From Ananas comosus (Eukaryota; Streptophyta; Magnoliopsida; Poales; Bromeliaceae): a DNA stretch of 64,000 nucleotides. This document shows, piece after piece, positions 28,785-41,633 of this stretch (position 1 is the stretch's first letter; each line of letters starts with the position of its first letter). The translations under genes were made by a program, and so were the position numbers. The stretch spans positions 1-64,000 of the forward strand of contig NW_017893410.1 in assembly GCF_001540865.1 (NCBI RefSeq). The letters are read 5' to 3'. Below the pieces are notes generated by a model. The model did no database searches. It saw only the letters and a program-made list of their open reading frames with translations, and was not told the DNA's origin.

Positions 28785-29430
28785 TTGATATCACGTGGAA
28801 ATTATGCTTACTTTGTGAATGACTTAGCTGTGATAGTAAGTATCATATATCTATTTTTTATTATATAAGGTTCAGTTACACTCCACCATGTTGTACATTG
28901 GGATATTTTTTTTTTTATTTTTTATACTGTATTAATTTGTTTCAAAGACATTATTAAGTTATCATTTCTTTGTCAATCTATAAGCTTATAGGTACTAAAC
29001 CTATAATTTAGACTAAATTTTGTTTAAAAAAAAATACTGTTTAGAAATAGCATGGCCTATATTTGGTCTGTTTTGACAAAAAAAAAGAAGAAGAAAAAGC
29101 TAGAAGTAAGAAAACAAAGAGAGTTAAAAAAAGAAATCATAAAGGCTTTTAATAAATCTCTCTTGAAGATCATTTTGTTTTTGTCTTACTATTTAGCTAG
29201 TACTCCTTAATATAATTGTTAATTTTTATCTAAAACATTAGATTTATTGATAGGAGTGTAAAAATTGATGTAAAAAAAAACTAGCTTAGTGATATCTTTA
29301 AAAAAATAGCAATCAATATTAAAATACGGTATAATACAATGTAATTAAGTTTTTATTTAATACGGTACACAGAAGGACATACTTTTCAAATTTCGAAGTT
29401 AACAACAACATGAAAATCGATTTCAAAATC
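28785..29430. other. AT-rich spacer
   Basis: No exon, RNA gene or recognisable mobile element between the MITE and the next SINE. It contains A-rich tracts around 29080-29110 and 29270. Confidence 0.45.
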
Positions 29431-29441
29431 ATAAATAACAT

Positions 29442-29601
29442 GAAAACCGACTGTCCCTAGAGCAAGTGGCAAAGGATTTGGTGGTTGATACCCGAGACCT
29501 AAGTTCGAATCCTAGTTGATTCACATTTCCAGCTAAATTTATTTCTAAATAAAATAAATGAAGCGGGTAATATACTACCTATCTCTCTTAAAAAAATATA
29601 T
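29442..29601 (+). mobile_element. tRNA-derived SINE, copy 4
   Basis: Box-A-like 'tagagcaagtggcaaagg', box-B-like 'aagttcgaatcc', shared body and A-rich tail, plus strand. 'ataaataacat' occurs at 29431-29441 and 29602-29612, an 11 bp target-site duplication. Between the left duplication and the usual 'ccgac' start lie five extra bases. Confidence 0.88.
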
Positions 29602-29612
29602 ATAAATAACAT

Positions 29613-31056
29613 ACTATTTTGTCACATTTATAAGCTAACTCATCGATAATATTATGAGTATATTCCGAAGTACACATAAAATTTATTAGTAAAGAGAAAT
29701 AAAAGATAAAAAAAATGCTTTGTATTATGCATGCTAATATATAATTTACGCTCATTTAGCATTCGTATAAGAGTCAACTTTGCGAATAATGGTTTCTTTG
29801 ACTATTATGACCAGCCTACTTAGATTTGAAATGTCTGAGTAAGTTGACCGTTGACTAAATGTAATAACCAATTAATTGTTCAATTGTGACACGCCCATTG
29901 CTTTGACATACAAAGCATATTTTATATTATCACGCTGGGAATCATTTAAAACTTACGACCGTAGGTGGGTGAAATTTATGGAATATGGATGCCGAGCAAC
30001 CACATTTTGAGTCAAAATTTAAACATATTCTTTCAACTTTATTTTTAAATTTGACTAAATAATTAATTAGAATAAATGATTCTGACTTATTAATTATATT
30101 TTATGGTATAATCTAAAGTGCTTCGTACTTCTACTGATATATTTATTACTTTTAATTTAAAAGTGTGTGATAAGATAAACTTATGTTATTGTGCGGATAA
30201 ATATGAAATTTTGAAAAATTCAATCATCTCAAAAGTAGATATAAAAATAGAAATTTGTTGAATAAATCGTACTCTTTCAAGAATAAAAAAAAAATCTTAG
30301 GATAAAAAATTAAAAATCAATATTTATCAAATAATGCTGTATTCTATAATATAGGAAAGTAAATATTGAAAGGATAAAATTATCAGATTATTCTTGAATT
30401 CTACTTAACAACATGGCGAAAAAAAAGAAATCATATCAAATAAAAATTTTAATCTAAAATTGTTTTCAGAATCAGGTCCTATATAGTAATTACTAGTAAT
30501 TACTATTTTATTGTATATTATACCAAATGACGCGATATCATATCTCACATTATCACCCCACCCTTTCCATTTTCAACCTCTGCAGTTAACAAAAAAAGAA
30601 AAAACGAGTAAATATCTACGATAGCTACACGGACGAGAGGGGCAATCATTGATGGACGCAGCTCTCGTTCACACCTCAAGAGGGAGTGTGCGACACTGTG
30701 AGAGGCCCACTTCCTTTTTGTTGCGATGTTACCCGCAGTTAAGGTGTTTGACAAAATGGTCCAAAGAGGGGATTTTTATTATTATTATTATTATAATTAT
30801 AATAATGCTAATCCCAATCCCGGATAAGATATTCTTTAGCATGCAATAAGAGAGTCCACGGATCGCACGGCTCGGGAGTGGGGACGCTCCGAACCCACCC
30901 CCTTCGATCTCCGCTCGGAACCACTCGCCGACAAGGTTACACAAGGACTCCTCCCCTGTTTCTCGAGCTGCGTGATTGGTCGCTTGAGGGTTCTAACAAT
31001 GGTGGGCGCGTTTGAGCTGTGTCATTTGTAGCTGAAGCGTAGAATTGAGGAGGGAG
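29613..31056. other. Spacer and promoter region of the receptor kinase
   Basis: AT-rich up to about 30540, then GC content rises. It includes a short (ATT)n run at about 30775-30795. The last 150 bp before the ATG at 31057 look like a leader. No clear TATA box, and no other gene. Confidence 0.45.
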
Positions 31057-34000
31057 ATGAGGGCTAGTGTGGCAGCTACGCCGCCGCGGCGGCGGGGATG
31101 GTGGTGGTGGCGCCGCCCTTTCCACGCTCGCTTCCTTTTTGTGCTCCTGCTGCTCGATTTCAGCTGGTTGGGTGGGTTCCGATCCGAATCTCAGTCGCTT
31201 CCGCAGGAAGAAGGTGAATCCCAGCAAAAAGATTGGTTTTTTTTTTTTTTTTTTTTTTTTTATTTTTTTTATGGAGTTTTTTTTGAAAAAGATTTGTTTT
31301 TGCTTGTTATTTTGTGCTATTTTCTTTTTGATCATAAAAAAAGGATTTTTTGTTTTGTTTTGTTTTGTTTTGTATTTTTAAAGTGGCGATTTAAATGTGC
31401 GCGCTTCTCTCTCTGGATCAGTAGTTACTGGAGCAATGAAGTGAGATCGCTTAGTAGAAATAAAGGTTTAGAACGGGTTATATAGCAGCTTTGTTTAATG
31501 TTATAGAGGGTAAGTTGTCTAAAAATTGGTTAAGATCGCTTCGACACATCTATGACGACCACATATTCTGAGAAAATCGACAGAGATCACATAATGCACT
31601 GTTAAAGAGCTTATTGCAAAGTTAAACTACACATGCGAGCTTCTGCTTTTCAATTCCAGAATCCCTTTTTTTTTTTTTTGCTTGCCAAATTATTGGCTTC
31701 TACTACTCCACAGGAGTAGATCCTCCAGAAGCTTTTTGTTTTTGTTTTTTTTTTTTCTCTGAACGATCTTTTCAATTCCAAGTTCTTGTAAGAGAATGGT
31801 GTTTTAATATTTTGTATTCGACAATAGATTAAGACGTGGACTTGAATTAAATATGAGAAAATTCAACAAAATTAGGAATCTGGTAGGATTTGAACTTTTA
31901 GAGCTTAGCCATTTATTAGTCGTTTTCCTTTTTCCATTGATTGTAGTGGAAGCACTACGGGAAATAGCAATCAAGCTTAAGAAGAAGGATTGGAACTTCA
32001 ATGTGGATCCATGCAGTGGGTCTGGAGGGTGGGTCAACACTACTGGACTTCTAATTAGCAATGTTACGTGTGACTGCTCCTTCGATAACTACACCACCTG
32101 TCATGTTATTAGCTTGTAAGAGGACTCCTTGTTTCTTTATTTTTACTCTTTGCATTGATATTGCATTGACATCTATATATTCCACAGATTCTTTGATATT
32201 TCGCCTTTTATGGAAATGCGCATAATACTTTTTTCGTTTTATGTTATCTTGTAGGCAGCTAATGCGGGAGAATCTTACTGGAGTGCTACCGGAAGAAATA
32301 GTCAACCTTACTTACTTAAGATATCTGTAAGTGTTTGCTGAAAATCTATCTAACTAGTAGATTTTTCTTGTTATTGAATGTTCGACACACTTGAGAATGC
32401 ATTTTCTGCAAGTTATTCTGTCTTCTTTGCTGGATTTGCCAATTTGACCCTGAACCGTTTTTCTTTTTAATTAAGGCAACTCTTACTTTTTGAGGTATCT
32501 GTAAGTGTTGCAACCTTTTTATTCATATTATTATCTTTTGTTGTTTTCAGTTTATCGAATTAAATTTCACCTTGTTGAACAGCGATCTATCCCGGAACTA
32601 TCTCAAAGGCCCGATTCCTGCTGCATGGGCAAGCCTTCCTGTGTTCAATCTGTATTCCTCCATTCCTGCTATTATATCATTTCCAATCGCCTATAGGAAA
32701 TATCATAGTTTTAGTTATTTGTTTGAATTGTAATTTTCTCAACATTGTAGGTCCCTCCAAGGAAATCAACTCTCTGGAAAAATACCCAAGGAGCTTGGGA
32801 GGATGCCGGTGCTGAAATCAATGTAACTCTTTTGAATGTTTGTTGTATAGATGGAGAAAAGAGCTTATAATTGTGAGTTTTTGACACAGGAAGTTGAATT
32901 TGCAGACAACTAGAAAATAATCAGCTTGAAGGACCTATTCCACCAGAGCTTGGTAACATACTCAGCTTAGAGAGATTGTAAGGCCCTCAATCTTTCTTCT
33001 CAGTGAAACTGTTATGGCTCAACTTGCAACTTAATCTACTTCAGGAAAATTCAACTAATAAATGGAAGTTAGGGTATATATTATTGAAAATCACTTGGAT
33101 TACCGTGGCCAAATGAGTAGGCTCAAGTTGATATAATGTCAGAAAATTCAACTAATAAATCAAAGTTAGGTCACCAACAATATTTCCAGCATGACAAGTA
33201 AAAGTGGTAAATAGTATAAAAATAAGTCAAGGCTTAGCATATTTAGAATGCATTATAGATTTATCAACAGATTTGACAAATGCTGTGCACTTTGGGCCAA
33301 AGACATGTTTGGTCTATGCAAATATGCACCCAAATGCTGTTTAATATTTGTTGGCGGGTCAATGCAGCCATCATCCAACTCTCTTTAAAGAAATACTTGC
33401 TTTATCATGTGATTGCATGGGCTATGCATATTGTGTTCATACATGATGTTATAACGCTTGATCAAATTCAACAGTTCTTGTACCATAATTACGCACATCA
33501 TATACCTCTTCCTAGTTGTCTAGTTATGTTGAACTGAAAGGTTGCCATTTTGAGTCCCTGATGTATTAGGTATTAGTACTCGGATAGAATGATTTGTTAA
33601 ATTCGTTAAATTGTTTAATTCTGATATTACTTGTTTGATATGTATTACACAAAGTTTCTCGTTTTTCCCTTACAGTTTCATTTCTGCAAATAACATCACA
33701 GGAGAGTTGCCCTCGACATTTGCTAAGCTGACTAATTTGACAGATTTGTATGCCTCCTTTATATTTGACAGCTCTACAGTTTTATTTCAGAAAGCTTTTT
33801 GCTTGGACTTGGTCCGTCGCATCATCTATGGACCATGTATCCAACTGTGTGCCATCAATCTTGTTCTTTTGACCCAACCACCCTATTATTCTGTGAAGGA
33901 AAAAAAAAACTATGAATTAAGAAAAGGCTGCAACTTATCGGATGGTGGTAATTGAAAGCACAGATGGGTTGGGTCCATGGTTGACTTGGTGGTCCAGGTC

Positions 34001-37000
34001 CACTTAACAATTTCTACTCGCTTCACCAGAAAATTTGAAGCTTGGTTGTATCTATGCAGTCGAATTGATGGAACCAGTATCTCAGGAAAAATTCCCAGCT
34101 TCATACAGAATTGGAGACGAGTTAACAGAATGTTAGTGCCATCATCTTCTTTTTTAGCCAGCTCCCCATGTCTGTAAAGTCTAAATACAGCGCAACTCTT
34201 AAGACCTAGAGAACTAAAACCTTTTATGCCTCTTGCAAACTTAATTTTGCAGAGACATGCAAGGCACTTCAATGAGTGGGCCTATTCCTTCAGAAATCTC
34301 TTTGTTGAGAAACTTAACTGAACTGTAAGAGCATTTTCCATGCCATTTTTTACTTACTTTCTAAATGTTTGGCTATTTATCCTCTCAGTCTTGTTTATTG
34401 TAATGGATCAGGAGGGTTTCCGATTTGATTGCACCAAGCATGACATTTCCTCCCTTACAGAATGCAGTGCACCTTACAGAATTGTGAGTCTGATTTATGG
34501 ATTTTTTTTTTTCAATAATTTATGCTTCTCTTTTGAGAAAGTCAATTTATCTTTTTTTTCCTCTTCCAATGCTTCTTAAAAAATCGGTATTGTTGCATGA
34601 TACAGGGTCCTAAGGAATTGCTTAATATACGGTGAAATTCCTCCATATCTTGGGGAGATGAAGTATCTAAAAGTCTTGTAAGTTACCTTTTGGTGAATGT
34701 TTCTGTAATTGCAATTTAAAGCTTTTATATCTATTTGGGGTCACTGCTCTGCAACAACTGCCAAATATATTGTCTGCATTTCATTCTTTTTCCTTGTTCT
34801 CCTTCTTGGATTCCAAGAGCTCTTTCTTATGCTCAATATACAGTTGAGATGCTGAGATGTAGCACTTAACCTAATAAAGATATCTACAGTCTCCCTGATG
34901 TTCTTTTTTGTAAGAATACTGACCTAACATTCTTTTTCAGGGACCTGAGCTTCAACAGTTTGACTGGTCAAATCCCGCAAAACTTTGAACAGCTGGGTGC
35001 ATTAGAATATATGTAAGAGATTTATTGCTCTAAGAATATTAAGTTGTGCATTTGGAAAATTTTCAAATTATATGCCATTGTTTTAATTGCTTGCTCCATG
35101 GGTAAACAAACCATTTCATAAATTTACTTACATAACAGTCTTGATCTTGTTCCTTAATAGGTACCTTACTAATAACATGCTAACTGGAGATATTCCTGAT
35201 TGGATGCTGAGAAATAAGGCAAGCAACAAAGTAAACATGTAGGTATATTGCACTAGATATTCCTTGCTACCAATTTTCTAGCAAGTTCTTTCACTTTATT
35301 TCGCCCACATTACGTCCTTAAGGAATTTTTTTATGAAAATATCAAATTTTAAGGAGGCATTATGACTTTTTTTTACAATTTTTATTTTCAGGGACATATC
35401 TTACAATAATTTTACAGGCTCCCCTCCAACAGATTGCCAACAAGCAAATGTGTAAGTGTCAGGCTTTCATTAGTGGCTCTTCCATTCGGTGTCCAGTCTT
35501 AGTGTTAATGTGCCTTTCTTGGATCATTCCAGAAACATGGTGGCCACCTTTTCATCTTCAAATAACAATTTGTAAGTTTCTATATCCTAGTGTTTAATTT
35601 CCGATGAAACTCGTAATCTTGATTTTATCACTAGTCAATTTCAAAGGCAGCAATATGGAGTACATTCTTTTCTTTTTTTTCTTTTTTTTCTAAATTTTTC
35701 CCAGACAACCAACATGCTTGAGAAGAAACCTTCCATGCCCTAACAAATCAAAGTGTAAGTTCACTTTATCAGATAGTCATTTATATAGGTGCTTTTACAT
35801 GTTCTTCACTGCAAAATCATCCATTTACATACATAGACCCCTATATAAAATCGGAAATTTTATATATAACCCTTATTCCAGATTGGTCCTTGTTCATTAA
35901 TTGTGGTGGGAAAAGGGTGGTCGTTGACGGAAATGAATATGAAGACGACTCATCTCAGATAGGTACATCAACATATCTTCTTTCTGAAAGCGGAAGATGG
36001 GCTTATAGCAGTACAGGGGACTTTGTGGGAGATGAAGATGCTGACTATATTGCTAGAAACGCATCGAAACTAAACATGACTCATCCAGAGCTATATACTG
36101 AAGCCCGCCTCTCTCCTCTCTCACTAAAATATTATGGGCTTTGCTTGGAAAATGGTGAATACTCTGTGCATCTTCATTTTGCTGAGATCGTGTTCACAGC
36201 AGATCAAACCTTTACCAGCAATGGAAAACGTGTGTTTGATGTCCTGATACAGGTAACTAGTTCATGCCCTGACACAGGTAATTATTAAATAATTTAAATT
36301 TTTATGTGATCTCTATTTAGGGACTACAAATTAATTACAATACTTGATTTAATAAATTTTGAGCTCATCTACACTCAGATTTAAAACAAACATTTCTAAT
36401 TTGACTACTGCAGTGATTTAAAAGTGTACCCAAAAAAAAAAAAACAAATTAGGGGAAAAAAAGGAGGAAAAGGAAGAATCCTCACGGTAAACTCGAATAT
36501 CTCATTGAAGTTCTCAAGTAATATTTCTGTTTGTCCTTCTTGCTACTTTCAGTTTTAGGACCTGAATTTCCATTCCAAAAAAAATTGCATTATATTTTAC
36601 TTAATTTTTGCATGATTTCATGGACATCATGCTTCATTAGTATCCCTACAGGCCATTTTTCCTGTCTTTCTATTTACCAAGGAAATGATTTCAGAATAAA
36701 CCTTTCATGTTCTAATATTTTCTGCTTTCTTGGATGCACTTCTAAATTTTATACTCATCATGTTGAGGGATTAAATTATCGGTTGCTTTATTTTTGCACA
36801 GGGAAATAAGGTTTTGAAGGATTTCAATATTGAAGATGTGGTTGGTGGTCCTGATCGCAAACTCATAATGAACTTTACTGCCAATGTAACAGATAATACT
36901 TTAGAAATCCACTTTTACTGGGCTGGGAAAGGTACCACAGCTATCCCTGAGCGGGGTGTATATGGGCCTCTGATCTCAGCCATATCTGTTACTAGTAAGT

Positions 37001-39805
37001 TTCAAAAGGATGTTTTTGGTTTTAATTTTTCTTTTTCAGTCTCCTATGTTTCCTCATAGGTGGTTGTTTTAACTGTATATTCTCTTAATGAAGGATCACA
37101 TCACCATAAGGGAATCCCTCTTGGAGTAATTATTGGTATCATAACAGCATTGTTCTTGTTGATGCTACTTCTCGTGCTATGTTTCTGTACCAAAGATTTC
37201 TGGCGAGGAAAGAACTTCAAAAAAAAGTGTGAGTTCATCATCCATTTTACGACTTCTCATAATTCTTCACTTCTTTTGTGATTGACATGGCATAATTTAC
37301 TGCTGTAATTTTTTGGAGTAGAAAGGTATCATTTTATGTAGGCCTTTGAATTTAGATCACTTGGCACAGCCAAAAAGGATATTTTCTACTTTAATTGCTG
37401 CCATTATTTTATCTCGGCAGAGGGTTTTCAAGAAACCTAATTGACTGTCGAAACTATCTTTTGCATGCATCTGAAGTTTAAACAGATTACTGAGGTTATA
37501 AAATTCTCTCTATTGTGGTCATAATTGCAGGGATAACAGGATTTAATGATCATTTTTCTGAGCTTGAAGCACGAGCACAATATCTTTTCAGTCTAAAAGA
37601 GATTGAAGCTGCCACCAAGAACTTCGACCCCTTAAACAAGATAGGTGAGGGTGGTTTCGGACCAGTATACAAGGTAAAAAAAATAGTTGGTTCTACTACA
37701 TAATCTGCTTCCACTAAAGTATCTCTATTGAACAATTGATTTGTTTAAATTAGAAATTAGAACTTGCATAAGGCAATTTTGTGATTAATCTGCCTACAAC
37801 ATACACTTTGAAATTACTAGAAGAAATTCAAAATGTGATAATGAATACCCGGAAGACGAATCCATGACTGCATACATTGAGATGATTTAAAAGAATGCTC
37901 CTCATTTAAAAACATTCTGTAATACAACAACCATCTTTCCCCCATGAATTGCATGACTCCACAACTTGGGGAAGCTTTTATAAGAAACTGCACTTTCAGA
38001 GCCATATCTGAAAATTCAGATTTTAAAGGGCTATATGTGTAAATAGATAATTTGCAAAGATATATGTAGAGTCCTTAATTATCATGTGGTTCCTTGGAAA
38101 GTTCTAGTAAGCTGAAATTTTTTCGTTCTTGAATTCTTTTAGGGTATACTGGCTGATGGGACTGTAGTAGCTGTCAAGCAACTCTCATCCAAATCAAGGC
38201 AAGGAAATCGCGAATTTTTAAATGAAATAGGCATTATTTCTGCCGTACGACACCCAAATCTCGTAAGACTTTTTGGATGTTGTATCGAAGAGGATCAGCT
38301 GCTGCTCATATATGAATTCATGGAAAACAATAGCCTTGGTCGTGCATTATTTGGTAAATGTCCAATTACATTTCTTGTATACTTTGATATTTTCGTACTA
38401 AATAGCTACTCCTATAAAAAACACATCGGAGTTAAATAATCTGCAGTTTTATGCTCCTACAAAATTATCTTTTTGCATATATCCCTATGAATCCTGAATA
38501 TTAATTAGTCTTAAATAACTTACTTCTTTCATACATACCTTTCTATTTACAATGGTTGCTTTAAAACCCTTCTAATATGAACAAATTTTATCCTAATGAC
38601 TGAATGGCTTTCCAACTTAAAGACAAGGATTTTTTTTTTAAATGTATGTGAAAATTCAAATTTTGTAGGGGAATATATGTAAATATATGCTTTTATAGGG
38701 ATATTTATGTAAGGTGCCCACGAATTTGTCCCACTTGACTTATGAGAATTAAGTGTTTTGCAGGTCGCATGGAACATCAATTGAAACTTAAGTGGCCAAC
38801 AAGGTTCAAGATTTGCCTAGGAATAGCAAGGGGTCTGGCTTATCTCCATGAAGAATCGGCTCTGAGAATCGTTCATAGAGATATCAAGGCGTCCAATATT
38901 CTTCTTGATAAAAACCTCAATCCTAAAATATCTGATTTCGGTTTGGCTAAGCTTAATGAGGAGTGTGCCCACATGAGCTCCCGAATTGCCGGAACTGTGT
39001 AAGATATTTTTCTCTGACTTGATTCTTAATATTCACTGAACAAAACAAAGCAATAAGGCAACTATTTGGTATCCAGTATTACTAATCAAAACTGTCTTCG
39101 CATGTTACTTGCTACTTCTTTATGTTTCAGTGGATATATGGCTCCTGAATATGCTACAAGGGGTTGCTTAACGCATAAAGCAGATGTTTACAGTTTTGGA
39201 GTGGTGACATTGGAGATAGTCAGCGGAAAGATCAACACTAGTTGCATTCAGAATGACGAGTTCGTCCATCTACTTGATTGGGTATGTTTTCCCACTCTTT
39301 GTTGTTTTAAGCAGATAGTCTTCTTGTAAATGCCAATTTCATAAGAACCACCTAGCAAGATAAAGTACATCTCCTATTGTGTTAGTTTCCTAATGTTCTC
39401 GTCTCTTTTCTTTTTTGCACCTTTATTTGGTTGTAGGCTGAGACCCTAGAGAAGCAAGATGGGCTTCTCGATATGGTTGACCCAGCCCTAGGTTCTGATT
39501 ACTCAAAGGACGAGGCATTAAGAACACTACAGGTTGCTCTTCTTTGTACCAAAACATCTCCTATCCTAAGGCCCACTATGTCCTCTGTGGTGAGCATGCT
39601 TTCTGGTCAAACCCCTGTCGAAGTTGCACAAAATAGTGATTTAAGCGAATGTTCGAGGATCAGCGGCTCCAAGAACAGCCGAAGGCGTGGCGATTCGGGA
39701 TATGGGCCATCATCTGATTCATCAGTCTCCCTATACAACTATCAAGAAATTTCCAACGCTCCATCAACAAGTGTTTCTTCCGTTGATGTGATTTACTCCA
39801 CTTGA
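31057..39805 (+). CDS. LRR-malectin receptor-like kinase, LRR VIII-2 / RFK1 type, 1025 aa
   Basis: A plasma-membrane receptor kinase; ligand unknown. Twenty-four exons start at 31057, 31947, 32255, 32583, 32751, 32906, 33676, 34060, 34253, 34412, 34606, 34941, 35161, 35392, 35533, 35705, 35882, 36802, 37094, 37531, 38143, 38764, 39131 and 39437. Order of domains: hydrophobic signal segment (about 27-42), LRRs (about 90-390, eight as 72 nt exons in one phase), malectin domain (about 425-610), transmembrane helix (about 618-643) and kinase (about 688-960). The kinase is complete: [10 protein letters not shown] (695-704), Lys716, HRD (812-814), DFG (832-834), then GYMAPE. Having HRD, it is an RD kinase and probably active. 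The Ser-rich tail is typical of the At1g53430/At1g07650/RFK1 group. Exon 20 enters with a W codon split over the junction; this juxtamembrane boundary is the least certain splice. Confidence 0.95.
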
Positions 39806-41545
39806 CTTCTGCATCAGTCACCTCAGATAAGGTATAAATCTTCAAATTTTCATGTTTTATATGCTCAGCTATTGCGTGCCTGTCTCCTCAACCAGGGATT
39901 TTATGTTTCATATTCATGAAGATAATGAACTGCAACTTGCCTAAATGTACTGATAAATATTTGCATTTGCAATATGTAGATCTCTTCCCAAAACTTTCGG
40001 TTTTGAAGCATCCGAACATTTGAACGAGAAGATGGGCAGAAGACAAGTACAACTTACCACTGTCAAGCTGTCCAGTTCACGACGTTACGGAGTCGAAGTG
40101 TACATTGCAGAATTATTTAGATATTTTACAGTGAGGTGCTTCTCAAATATACTATTTCAATGATCTAAACTGTTCTGTGCTCCACGATGTTGGTCTTCTA
40201 TCCTTTTCATAACGGTTGTGTCAACTACAAAATGAGTTTATTAATTGTTGTAAGTACTAGGTGTTTAGCTCGTCAATTACGAGATCGTCGATATTTTGTA
40301 GGAAGTATTCAACTAGGTGCAGATTATATATTGTATTTTGCTCTAACCTGTTATACTGGAATTTATCTAAGCTCATTGTATTTATCTGTTCCATACTACA
40401 TGTGACTTCGTTCCATCAATCTGCACTCTTTATCTTGCTCAGAAATCTGTTGCTTTAGCCTTCAATAGAGTTTTTTTTTTTTTTTCCTTTTTCTTTTTTG
40501 GTTAATTTAAGCTGACATAGCTTTTTAATAAGAAGGCTAAGGTCTCAACCAAAAATTGATCCAAAAATCTGGATAAATATTTCAAAATATATACTCTGAT
40601 TAAAATCAATATTTTTCCCTAGTTTCCTATCATATGGAAATATTTTCTTTATTTATTTTTCACTAGACGATTTAACATCCCAGTATATTGGGATCGTTTC
40701 AAGAATGTTCGATGCCCCCCAAACATGCTCCATGTTGATTTAAAAATTTTAAGTTCTTTGAGAACGTTAAATAGTGATCCTTGAATATGTAGCACTTTGG
40801 CATCTTTTTTGACGACACGTATGTTACACTTTCATAATTCTATATCGAATAAAAACGAAATTATGAATAGGAATATAATGATCAAAGGCTCTGGTAATAA
40901 AAAGTGAATTTAAATATTTTAGGCTGATGATTAATAATTCAATAAGTTATTAGTGCTAATAAATTATATCATTATATTTGATATCAGAGCGGTAGTTAAG
41001 AATCAACAAATTATTAAAACTGACGGGCTAAATTGTTTCAGATTATTAAATAAATAGAAAATAATAATCATGCTAGAATAAAATGTTTTTCTTTGTTTGG
41101 GGTCTTTTTGAAAAGTTGAAAGATTCTTCTCCCAATCGTTTGTTGAACAGTACACACACTTTACTGCTTATTTTATACAACTAAATCCAACACTTTTTCT
41201 CACCCCCTCGTGGAGATACATCATCATCTGGCAAGATCATGTGGTCAACCGCAACATCTGAGAGTTGAAACTTGAGAGTGTCTACATGGTTATTTTATAT
41301 GCGCATTAAACATTAAAATATACAAGAGCACAGATTACAACGTGTGATATAGCTAACCTAACCACACCAACGCACCCAAACTATAACATAATCATGTACT
41401 AATTCATACAACATTATTAACTACACTCTATTACAAGATAAAAATTCTCATACTTAACCAAACATCCACTCATACAAAGCAAAAGCCCTTTTACTAGGAC
41501 GTACCAAATAACGTCACGCCATTATTTGATAGCTCTCCTTTTATA

Positions 41546-41577
<32 letters not shown>

Positions 41578-41633
41578 AATAATTTCTACACATAATTAAG
41601 ATTAAGGCAAATTGTTTTAATTAATTAGCCTAA
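39806..41633. other. Convergent spacer between receptor kinase and NIP genes
   Basis: Holds the 3' UTRs of both genes. The kinase 3' side may contain a further non-coding exon, since 'cagataag|gtataaat' at about 39826-39832 looks like a donor just after the stop. A (TA)n run at about 41541-41562 is followed by (AAT)n. No other gene was seen. Confidence 0.45.

Noticed and set aside
28629..28868. 79-codon open frame
   Set aside because: It crosses the right end of a MITE, so it mixes element and flank.
31021..31335. Open frames on the minus strand at the receptor kinase start
   Set aside because: They are antisense to the signal-peptide exon and to a poly(T) stretch in intron 1; no family resemblance.
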